Origin: Patescibacteria group bacterium
GTDB lineage: Bacteria; Patescibacteriota; Microgenomatia; UBA1400; PJMF01
Direction of reading: 5' to 3'
DNA: 10,768 nt
NCBI GenBank assembly: GCA_018816485.1
Contig: JAHIVL010000064.1
Coordinates: 1 to 10,768 of the forward strand
The notes beneath the pieces are model-generated. The model was not told the DNA's origin. It was given only the letters and a program-made list of their open reading frames with translations, and ran no database searches. Shown in pieces: positions 5,605 through 10,768 of this stretch (position 1 is its first letter; every line of letters begins with the position of its first letter). The translations under genes were made by a program, and so were the position numbers.

Positions 5605-5613
5605 TGTTATAAT
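5605..5613 (+). promoter_or_regulatory. Extended -10 promoter of the CAU tRNA
   Basis: TGTTATAAT is a complete extended -10 element (TGn plus TATAAT at 5608-5613), about 20 bases before the tRNA. No good -35 is seen. It is divergent from the initiator-tRNA promoter and close to it, so the two may influence each other. Confidence 0.6.
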
Positions 5614-5634
5614 TGCCTCTATAAATAAGTACTT

Positions 5635-5708
5635 GGCAAGGTAGCTCAGTTGGTTAGAGCATCGGATTCATAAACCGAAGATCGAGAGTTCGAATCTCTC
5701 CCTTGCTA
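5635..5708 (+). tRNA. tRNA with anticodon CAU, probably elongator tRNA-Met
   Basis: Acceptor GGCAAGG with CCTTGCT (first pair G-T), D arm GCTC-AGTTGGTTA-GAGC, anticodon arm TCGGA-TTCATAA-ACCGA (CAT, with an A-A mismatch closing the loop), and T arm GAGAG-TTCGAAT-CTCTC. The discriminator is A and CCA is not encoded. A fully paired first acceptor position excludes an initiator. CAU could also belong to the lysidine-modified tRNA-Ile; the overall sequence looks like elongator Met, but this is not decided by sequence alone. Confidence 0.9.
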
Positions 5709-5728
5709 CATTTACTATCATTCTACTT

Positions 5729-6082
5729 TTAGAAAATTAAATCTAACCACATGTCGAAAGGTTTATCTGTTTCAACGGGGTCAATCTCTGGATTTTCCTG
5801 ATTTTCAATATATAGCAGTTGAATTATTTTTTCGCCTGGTTTTTGAAGTAGAAGTTCATTTCTAATGACTTTTTCTTTATAAACTTCTGAATCAGCATCA
5901 ATAATTTTTTCTTCGAGCTGAGAGGTTTCGATGGACATCTTATTTAATTCTTGCTCTAATATTTCAATGTTTTTACTTGATATGTCAGTTTTTTGAGAAC
6001 TCTTGTTTAAAGATAAAAAAAATACTATGCTTGTAATTGTAAAAATAATTATTATAAATGGATGATATATTATCTTTGTCAT
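5729..6082 (-). CDS. FtsB/DivIC-like septum formation initiator protein
   Basis: A 117-residue protein with the layout of the FtsB/DivIC family: a short cytoplasmic N-terminus, one membrane segment (about 8-25, IIYHPFIIIIFTITSIVFFL), a coiled coil (about 34-63, ISSKNIEILEQELNKMSIET and onward), and the conserved tail EKVIRNELLLQKPGEKIIQLL (70-90), where KPGE is typical. Such proteins join FtsL and FtsQ/DivIB in the divisome and signal septal peptidoglycan synthesis. A -10 box TATAAT (6106-6111 on the minus strand) precedes it. It diverges from the recombinase gene to its right and converges on the tRNA to its left. The assignment rests on architecture and the KPGE tail. Confidence 0.78.
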   Translation of the reverse strand: MTKIIYHPFIIIIFTITSIVFFLSLNKSSQKTDISSKNIEILEQELNKMSIETSQLEEKIIDADSEVYKEKVIRNELLLQKPGEKIIQLLYIENQENPEIDPVETDKPFDMWLDLIF

Positions 6083-6172
6083 TGTTAAAAATCCATCTTC
6101 ATGATATTATAAGACATTATTGTTAAGAAAAAATTTCCTAAAAGTAAGCTTTCTAAACATTAAGTATATATT

Positions 6173-7039
6173 ATGCAAAAAACATTATTAGATGCACAAG
6201 CACTCTTTACCCAGAATCTTAAGGAAGCAGGTAAAGCAAACGCGACTGTTATTGCCTATAGCAAGGATATTGAACAGTTAGTTACTTTCGTTGCCAAAAA
6301 AGGTAAAGTCGATATTGATGAAGTTACTTCTGATGATATTGATGAATTTAAAACTTTGCTTAATAAACAAAGATACACTGGAAAATCCATATCAAGAAAA
6401 ATTAACTCTATTAAAGCATTTTTTAGATTTTTAATTTTAACAGGTATGATTACTAGTAATCCTGCTGAAATTATTACGCATCCAAAATACGAACAATCTC
6501 CCCCAAGAGTTCTCTCTAAAATTGAGTATAGAGCTTTAAGAGATGCCTGTAGAGGTGATTCTCGTATGTCAGCAGTTGTTGAAGTTTTACTTCAAACAGG
6601 TATGAGAATTAGTGAATTAGCAGCTCTTCAAATGGGAGATGTTGATTTTGAACGTAATGTAATTGTTATTCAGGCTCAAAATTCTAGAGGTGCTCGTAAG
6701 GTTCCTCTTAATGTAGCTGCAAAAGCATCTTTAACTGGGTACTTACAAGTAAGACCAAGAGCTAGAGAAAAATCTGTATTCTTGACTAAAACATGTAGAC
6801 CATTCTTAGTCAGAAATATTAGAACAGCTATTGATAGATACTTTAGATTAGCTGGTATTAAAGGTGCTAAGGTTAATGATTTAAGACATACATTTATTGT
6901 TGAACAGCTTAAGGCTAGCACACCATTGGTTTATGTGTCTCAATTAGTCGGTCACAAGAGAATTACTACAACTGAAAAATACTTAAAACTTATAGAAGCT
7001 CCAGAGATGGAACCAAATATTCAAATTGAAGAGCTTTAA
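6173..7039 (+). CDS. Xer-type tyrosine recombinase
   Basis: A 288-residue tyrosine recombinase. The N-terminal core-binding SAM-like domain covers about 1-100 (helices including ATVIAYSKDIEQLVTFV and SISRKINSIKAFFRFL), and the catalytic domain about 110-280. Catalytic residues visible are R145 (TGMRISEL), the beta-hairpin K176 (SRGARKVPL), R238 (DLRHTF), H261 (VGHKRITTTEKY) and the nucleophile Y270. The position that is His in the HxLR box of XerC/XerD is Asn235 (NDLRHTF). Length and absence of extra domains fit a Xer protein that resolves chromosome dimers at dif; an integrase acting on the accessory region is an alternative. It lacks the extra segment characteristic of integron integrases. 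The short distance to the divergent FtsB-like gene and the division role of Xer fit a housekeeping job. Confidence 0.9.
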   Translation: MQKTLLDAQALFTQNLKEAGKANATVIAYSKDIEQLVTFVAKKGKVDIDEVTSDDIDEFKTLLNKQRYTGKSISRKINSIKAFFRFLILTGMITSNPAEIITHPKYEQSPPRVLSKIEYRALRDACRGDSRMSAVVEVLLQTGMRISELAALQMGDVDFERNVIVIQAQNSRGARKVPLNVAAKASLTGYLQVRPRAREKSVFLTKTCRPFLVRNIRTAIDRYFRLAGIKGAKVNDLRHTFIVEQLKASTPLVYVSQLVGHKRITTTEKYLKLIEAPEMEPNIQIEEL

Positions 7040-7053
7040 ATTTCTGATATAAT
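7026..7053 (+). promoter_or_regulatory. Promoter of the tryptophan-related cluster
   Basis: TTGAAG (7026-7031) and TATAAT (7048-7053) are 16 bases apart, and TGA before the -10 makes it an extended -10 promoter. It overlaps the 3' end of the recombinase gene. The expected start (about 7060) falls on the ATG of the leader frame, so the leader message may be leaderless. Confidence 0.7.
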
Positions 7054-7059
7054 ATAAAA

Positions 7060-7134
7060 ATGTTAAATAAAAGTACACATAACCACTATTGGCACTATGT
7101 CAACCTAAATGGAGGTGTATTTTTTAACGTATAA
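7060..7134 (+). CDS. Putative leader peptide with a His/Tyr/Trp cluster
   Basis: A 24-codon frame from ATG 7060 to TAA 7132-7134. Its middle reads HNHYWHYVNLNGG: three His, two Tyr and one Trp (TGG 7090-7092) within seven codons. It begins at the predicted transcription start and ends before an attenuator hairpin upstream of an aminotransferase, trpB and trpS. A ribosome paused at the Tyr/Trp/His codons would sit about 20 bases before GGAGGT (7111-7116, the Gly-Gly codons), the segment that can block terminator formation. The design is that of amino-acid operon leader peptides. The ATG has no Shine-Dalgarno sequence, so translation would be leaderless. It is not a family I can name. Confidence 0.6.
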   Translation: MLNKSTHNHYWHYVNLNGGVFFNV

Positions 7135-7189
7135 TTAGCAATTAATTAATTTTTTTCAAATATGACCTCCCAAAAAAGGAGGTTTTTTT
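7111..7189 (+). terminator. Transcription attenuator with competing antiterminator
   Basis: Terminator: ACCTCC (7165-7170), loop CAAAAAA, GGAGGT (7178-7183), then a T run to 7189. The same hexamer GGAGGT occurs at 7111-7116 inside the leader frame and can pair with ACCTCC instead, which would prevent the terminator. When the ribosome stalls at the aromatic/His codons the early GGAGGT stays free (read-through). When it finishes at TAA 7132 it covers part of it (termination). The elements are visible; the mechanism is inferred from known trp and his attenuators. Confidence 0.7.
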
Positions 7190-7240
7190 GTGTTTCAAGC
7201 CTCCAATTACTATTAGGTGAAGATATTTTTGAAACACAAA
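7187..7240 (+). promoter_or_regulatory. 12-base perfect inverted repeat upstream of the aminotransferase
   Basis: TTTGTGTTTCAA (7187-7198) and TTGAAACACAAA (7229-7240) are perfect complements separated by 30 bases. In RNA they would form a stable stem just after the attenuator, ending 23 bases before the start codon at 7264. In DNA they could be an operator. The left arm overlaps the terminator T run, so folding of the two may be linked. Confidence 0.55.
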
Positions 7241-7263
7241 TTTAATAATAATGAAAGAATAAT

Positions 7264-8319
7264 ATGAAAAAACAAACAAACAAAGGATTTAATCAGCTGT
7301 ACGCTTTTGGCGACAAGTCTCTGATAGATTTGTCGTTGAGCGAGAACCCGCTTGGGTGTTCAAGATTTGTTAAGAAGAGACTAAAGGAAATATTCCCAAA
7401 GCTTAGTGATTACCCAGATCCAAGAAAAACCAGATTAAAAAAAGCTTTAGCTGATAAATTTAATTTACAGGCCAGTAGCTTCTTTATTGGCAATGGATCT
7501 GAATCAATCATTATAGATCTGAGTAGAGCCTTATTAAAAAATGGTGATCATGTGATTATTCCTAAATTATCATTTCCAATGTTTGAGATTTCATCAAAGT
7601 TGGTAGGAGCTAGCGTAATTAATTCAAAAATGACAGCTGATTTGGAGATTTCTTTGGATTCGATATTAGAAAAGATTACAAATAAAACTAAAATGATCTT
7701 CATTTGTAATCCTAATAACCCTACGGGAAATGTGATTTCTAAGTCAAGACTATTGAGTTTTTTGAAGTCAGTGTCTAAAGGTATTTTCGTTATTCTTGAT
7801 GAAGCCAACATTGAGTTTGGTGGTTCATCTCTAATAAAAGAAGTGAAAAATTTTAATAACCTAGTAATTTTAAGAACTTTTTCAAAGGGTTTTGGTTTAG
7901 CCGCACTTAGAGTTGGATTTTGTGTTGCAAGTGAAGCTGTTCAAAATTTATTATCCGCAAGCACTCAACCATTTCCAGTGAGCAGTATTAGTGAGGAATT
8001 GGTAATTGTTGCATTAAACGACCAAGCATTTTTGGACAAAACCAAAGCTTTCGTTAATTCTCAGAGAAAAATTATGGTGAGAGAGCTGAAACTGCTTAAT
8101 TTTAAGGTTTTTCCATCAAGATCAAATAATTTATTTGTGAAAATTCCTGATAGTTTAGATCAGAATGAATTCTTTCAAAGAATGAAAGATCAAAATATAT
8201 CTGTAGTTAAAGGTTCAAGTTTTTCTGGTTTTAATGATTCATTTTTTCGTGTAAGTCCGAGAGGAATTTTAACTAATAAGATTTTTATAAAAAAAATCAA
8301 AGATATTGTAGGAAATTAA
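7264..8319 (+). CDS. HisC-like class I/II PLP aminotransferase
   Basis: A 351-residue fold-type I aminotransferase of the histidinol-phosphate aminotransferase/CobD group. Seen are LSENPLG (25-31, usually NENP), GNGSE (76-80, phosphate-binding turn), NPNNPTG (149-155), DEANIEF (179-185, where DEAY is usual), RTFSKGFGLAALRVGF (204-219) with the PLP lysine K208, and RVSPRG (329-334) with the carboxylate-binding arginine R333. The length is normal. HisC-like enzymes often act on aromatic amino acids, and its place behind a His/Tyr/Trp leader and before trpB and trpS suggests an aromatic (tryptophan or tyrosine) aminotransferase rather than a histidine-pathway enzyme, since no other his gene is near. 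The exact substrate is open. Only a weak ribosome site (GAAAG) precedes the ATG. Confidence 0.85.
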   Translation: MKKQTNKGFNQLYAFGDKSLIDLSLSENPLGCSRFVKKRLKEIFPKLSDYPDPRKTRLKKALADKFNLQASSFFIGNGSESIIIDLSRALLKNGDHVIIPKLSFPMFEISSKLVGASVINSKMTADLEISLDSILEKITNKTKMIFICNPNNPTGNVISKSRLLSFLKSVSKGIFVILDEANIEFGGSSLIKEVKNFNNLVILRTFSKGFGLAALRVGFCVASEAVQNLLSASTQPFPVSSISEELVIVALNDQAFLDKTKAFVNSQRKIMVRELKLLNFKVFPSRSNNLFVKIPDSLDQNEFFQRMKDQNISVVKGSSFSGFNDSFFRVSPRGILTNKIFIKKIKDIVGN

Positions 8320-8332
8320 AAATTACAAAAGA

Positions 8333-8428
8333 ATGAAAAATAAATACTACTTAACAATCAATTGGAACTGCAGTCGCTATTTATGGCGAAACTTGCAGTT
8401 GAATAATGGTCGTAAAGACCAAAAGTAA
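8333..8428 (+). CDS. Short Trp-containing frame between the aminotransferase gene and trpB
   Basis: A 31-codon frame from ATG 8333 to TAA 8426-8428, in a different frame from the gene before it. It contains two Trp codons (TGG 8363-8365 and 8384-8386) and three Tyr codons, with INWNCSRYLWRNLQ in its middle and a basic end. The first TGG lies directly before a strong hairpin and the second in its loop, so a ribosome pausing at either would change the folding of the spacer. It may be a second leader peptide, this time for trpB. There is no clear Shine-Dalgarno sequence, and coding is not proven. Confidence 0.4.
   Translation: MKNKYYLTINWNCSRYLWRNLQLNNGRKDQK
8366..8420 (+). promoter_or_regulatory. 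Two adjacent hairpins in the trpB leader
   Basis: The first pairs AACTGCA (8366-8372) with TGCAGTT (8394-8400) and continues inside with GT-AC and CGC-GCG, twelve pairs in all with small bulges. The second is GGTC-GTAAA-GACC (8408-8420). No T run follows, so this is not a simple terminator. It could control trpB translation or mRNA processing, or be a ligand-binding RNA I do not recognise. Confidence 0.55.
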
Positions 8429-8452
8429 TTAATAAATTAAGGAAAAAATAAA

Positions 8453-9655
8453 ATGAAAAATAATAATAAATACAATTTACCGGACAAACAAGGTAATTTT
8501 GGTCAATTTGGAGGTCAATATGTTCCTCCTCAATTAGTAGAAATTCTAAATGAGATTGAGCAGGTTTATATGAAATTAAAGAAAGATAGGCAGTTTAAAC
8601 AAGAATTGGTTGATTTGTATCGCAACTATGCAAATAGGCCAAGTCTTCTATACTTTTCCAAAAAATTGACTAAAAAATATGGAGGGGCAAAAATTTATCT
8701 TAAAAGGGAAGACCTAAATCATACTGGTGCTCATAAGATAAATAATACTGTTGGTCAAGCTTTACTAGCCCATAAAATGGGTAAGAAGAAATTAATTGCG
8801 GAAACAGGTGCTGGGCAACATGGTGTTGCGGTTGCTACTGTAGCAGCTCTTTTTGACATGGATTGTGACATCTATATGGGCAAGAGAGATATCATTAACC
8901 AGAAGATGAATGTTTATCGCATCAAGATGCTTGGAGCCAACGTGATTCCAGTAACGCAAGGCCAGGCAACTCTAAAAGATGCGGTAGATGTTGCGTTGGG
9001 AGCTTTTATTAAAAATCCTGAGGCTTATTATCTAATTGGTTCTGTTGTTGGACCTTATCCTTTACCAATGATTGTCAGAGACTTTCAAAAAATAATTGGT
9101 GAGGAGGCAAGACGACAGATATTAAAGGCCGAGTCAAAGCTACCCAATTATTTAGTTGCTTGTGTTGGTGGTGGCTCAAACGCAATTGGGCTTTTCTATG
9201 ACTTTATCAATGAGCCAAAAGTTAAGTTAGTGGCAGTGGAACCAGCAGGAAAAGGAGCTAATACCGCAAAGCATGGACTGGCTTTGATGAAAGGAAGACC
9301 AGGAGTTATCCATGGCTTTAAGTGTAGTCTTTTGCAAGATAAAGAGGGTAATATTTTGGAGTCATATAGCGCTGCTTCTGGTCTTGATTATCCTGGGGTT
9401 GGTCCGGAACTAAGTTCCTTGCAGGAACTTGGAAAGTTACAGGTAGTGGGAGTTACAGATAAAGATGCTGTCGAGGCAATGTTAGAGTTGTCTAGAGAAG
9501 AGGGAATTATTCCCGCTTTGGAATCTGCTCATGCTCTTGCTTTTGGGACAAAGTTGGCAGCCAAACTTCCAAAAGAAGAGATCGTAATTATTAATTTATC
9601 TGGTAGAGGAGATAAGGATGTAGAGAATGTCTACGAAAATCTAATTAATAACTAG
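8453..9655 (+). CDS. trpB: Tryptophan synthase beta chain
   Basis: A 400-residue PLP enzyme that joins L-serine and indole to make L-tryptophan. All key motifs are present: GQFGGQYVPP (17-26), HTGAHKINN (90-98) with the PLP lysine K95, AETGAGQHG (116-124) with the catalytic E117, GGGSNA (239-244) for the PLP phosphate, AASGLDYPGVGPE (307-319), and NLSGRGDKD (381-389). Length and motifs place it in the TrpB1 class that normally works with TrpA. The usual His after PGVGPE is Leu here. No trpA is in the window, so indole may come from outside the cell or from another route. The start at 8453 has a good ribosome site (AAGGA, 9 bases upstream). Flanked by the aminotransferase and trpS on the same strand. 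Confidence 0.95.
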   Translation: MKNNNKYNLPDKQGNFGQFGGQYVPPQLVEILNEIEQVYMKLKKDRQFKQELVDLYRNYANRPSLLYFSKKLTKKYGGAKIYLKREDLNHTGAHKINNTVGQALLAHKMGKKKLIAETGAGQHGVAVATVAALFDMDCDIYMGKRDIINQKMNVYRIKMLGANVIPVTQGQATLKDAVDVALGAFIKNPEAYYLIGSVVGPYPLPMIVRDFQKIIGEEARRQILKAESKLPNYLVACVGGGSNAIGLFYDFINEPKVKLVAVEPAGKGANTAKHGLALMKGRPGVIHGFKCSLLQDKEGNILESYSAASGLDYPGVGPELSSLQELGKLQVVGVTDKDAVEAMLELSREEGIIPALESAHALAFGTKLAAKLPKEEIVIINLSGRGDKDVENVYENLINN

Positions 9656-9657
9656 AG

Positions 9658-9699
9658 AAAAAAGAGGGGCGTGAGAAAGACCTTCACGTCCCTCTCTAG
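9658..9699. terminator. Strong hairpin between trpB and trpS
   Basis: AGAGGGGCGTGA (9663-9674) pairs with TCACGTCCCTCT (9684-9695) with one G-T pair. CTAGAGA (9652-9658) and TCTCTAG (9693-9699) can extend or compete. The T run exists only on the minus strand (CCCCTCTTTTTTCTC); on the plus strand no T run follows. For trpB-trpS it would be a partial terminator or an mRNA processing/stability element rather than an efficient stop. Confidence 0.5.
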
Positions 9700-9759
9700 A
9701 TAAACAGTATAAAGTTTATTTACAAAAGAATGATAAAATGTTCTTTGAAGAAAGAAATT

Positions 9760-10755
9760 ATGAATACCATAAGAAATAGAGTATTAGCAGGAATGAGACC
9801 AACTGGCCGATTACATTTGGGGAATTATTTGGGCGCAGCCAAAGGAATGCTTGCTTTGCAGGATGACCCAGATTTTGACACACTTTTTACAGTAGTTGAT
9901 ATCCATGCTACGACCACACCATACGATCAAAAAACTCTTAAAGCCAGCGCAAGAGATGTTTTTATTGATTATTTATCTGTTGGACTTGATCCAGAAAAGA
10001 GTGCAATTACTATTCAATCAGATTTATCTGACTTGATTACACAATTGTCTTTTTATCTTTCATCAGTAATGTCGGTGGCAAGAATGCAACATTTACCAAC
10101 TTTTAAAGAAAAAGTAAAACAACATCCAGATAATGTGACCATGGCGCTGTTGAATTATCCATTGCTGATGGCGGCAGATATTTTGATTTATAAAGCAAGT
10201 AAAGTACCAGTTGGAATTGACCAAGAGCCACACTTGGAAATTGCCAGAGAAGTTGCTCGCAAAATGAATGAGAGATTTGGTACAGATTTTCCAGAACCAA
10301 CAAGATTTGCAACTGTGGGAGAGTATGTTCCTTCATTGTTAGGTGGTGGCAAAATGAGCAAAAGTGTTGAAGGGTCATCAATAGAACTGGATGATAATTT
10401 AGATACTATTATTAGTAAATTAAAAAAAGCTCCAACTGATTCTGGGCGAGGCAATAAAGTTCCTGTTGAAGGTGGAGTTGCGAATTTGCTACAGTTTGTC
10501 AAGTTATTTGAAGGTGAAGATTCAAGAAAGCACTACGAAATTCTCTACACATCTTCTGGTATAAGATATGGAGATCTCAAGAAACAGTTGGCAGAGGCAA
10601 TTTTTGCAGAGCTAAAACCAATTCAGGAAAAGCGAGTGGAGCTAGAAAAAAATCCGGAATACATTGATAAAATGATCGCTCTGGGAGCTAAAAAATCTAG
10701 AGCTATTGCAGAAAAAACTGTAGAAGAAGTTAAGAAAAAGATGGGATTGGGTTAA
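9760..10755 (+). CDS. trpS: Tryptophanyl-tRNA synthetase
   Basis: A class I aminoacyl-tRNA synthetase that charges tRNA-Trp. Motifs, numbered from the upstream ATG at 9730, are GMRPTGRLHLGNYLG (21-35, carrying the HIGH-type HLGN signature), MAADILIYKA (147-156), VGIDQEPHLE (161-170, tryptophan/ATP pocket) and GGGKMSKS (205-212). These are the standard landmarks of bacterial TrpS. The frame is open to ATG 9730, which would add ten residues (MIKCSLKKEI). I choose ATG 9760 because TrpS proteins usually begin 8-12 residues before the GMxPTG motif, giving 331 residues. Neither ATG has a strong ribosome site. Its place behind trpB links tryptophan supply with its use, so it may share the upstream attenuator. 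The gene is complete and ends 13 bases before the window edge. Confidence 0.95.
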   Translation: MNTIRNRVLAGMRPTGRLHLGNYLGAAKGMLALQDDPDFDTLFTVVDIHATTTPYDQKTLKASARDVFIDYLSVGLDPEKSAITIQSDLSDLITQLSFYLSSVMSVARMQHLPTFKEKVKQHPDNVTMALLNYPLLMAADILIYKASKVPVGIDQEPHLEIAREVARKMNERFGTDFPEPTRFATVGEYVPSLLGGGKMSKSVEGSSIELDDNLDTIISKLKKAPTDSGRGNKVPVEGGVANLLQFVKLFEGEDSRKHYEILYTSSGIRYGDLKKQLAEAIFAELKPIQEKRVELEKNPEYIDKMIALGAKKSRAIAEKTVEEVKKKMGLG

Positions 10756-10768
10756 ATAATTCAAAAGC

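Noticed and set aside
6676..6921. Minus-strand frame opposite the tyrosine recombinase; a similar one lies at 7548-7811 opposite the aminotransferase
   Set aside because: Both are fully inside genes with clear catalytic motifs on the other strand and have no family features.
8330..8452. A T-box riboswitch before trpB
   Set aside because: The conserved T-box sequence (AGGGTGGNACCGCG) and a terminator are absent.
10103..10502. Two minus-strand frames opposite trpS
   Set aside because: They mirror the conserved trpS sequence, including its KMSKS region; shadows only.
1..10768. Use of TGA as a glycine codon (as in some CPR lineages)
   Set aside because: All intact genes read cleanly with the standard code; the TGA in the IS30 region follows a deletion frameshift.

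Overview
The window is AT-rich and carries compact genes, many starting without a clear Shine-Dalgarno sequence. Two tRNA genes lack an encoded CCA end, and there is a short FtsB/DivIC-type protein and a mixture of small toxin-like and enzyme genes. Together this suggests a bacterium of the Candidate Phyla Radiation (Patescibacteria). That placement is inference from style; no marker here fixes it. The standard genetic code fits every gene.

Left part (1-5436), accessory region. It opens with a decayed IS30-family transposase. Then come four gene modules, all on the minus strand: a MntA/HepT nucleotidyltransferase-HEPN pair, the C-terminal remnant of a NUDIX hydrolase, a PurD-like ATP-grasp ligase with a SET-domain protein, and a Fic protein with an N-terminal winged helix. 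In the direction of transcription every module is followed by a copy of the same repeat (A 677-915, B 1586-1688, C 1939-2226, D 4034-4290). Each repeat holds a terminator-like hairpin followed on the plus strand by a conserved short reading frame that starts Leu-Arg-Met-Trp-(Glu/Asp)-Asp-Ile-Arg. The layout (gene, then 3' repeat, all in one orientation) resembles an integron cassette array, although the repeats are not recognisable attC sites. This is the most unusual structure in the window.

Middle (5437-7039), probable core genome. A minus-strand initiator tRNA-Met and a plus-strand CAU tRNA (elongator Met most likely) diverge from a shared promoter region. They are followed by a septum-formation (FtsB/DivIC-like) gene on the minus strand and a Xer-type tyrosine recombinase on the plus strand. 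The accessory region ends just beyond the 3' end of the initiator tRNA gene, a common place for islands to sit.

Right part (7040-10768), a tryptophan-related gene cluster on the plus strand. It contains a promoter, a short leader reading frame with a His/Tyr/Trp cluster, a competing antiterminator/terminator arrangement, a HisC-like PLP aminotransferase, a second short Trp-containing reading frame in a strongly folded spacer, a stand-alone trpB, and trpS. Together these could make tryptophan from indole plus serine (TrpB), interconvert an aromatic 2-oxo acid and amino acid (aminotransferase, inferred), and charge tRNA-Trp (TrpS). Expression would be controlled by ribosome-mediated attenuation.
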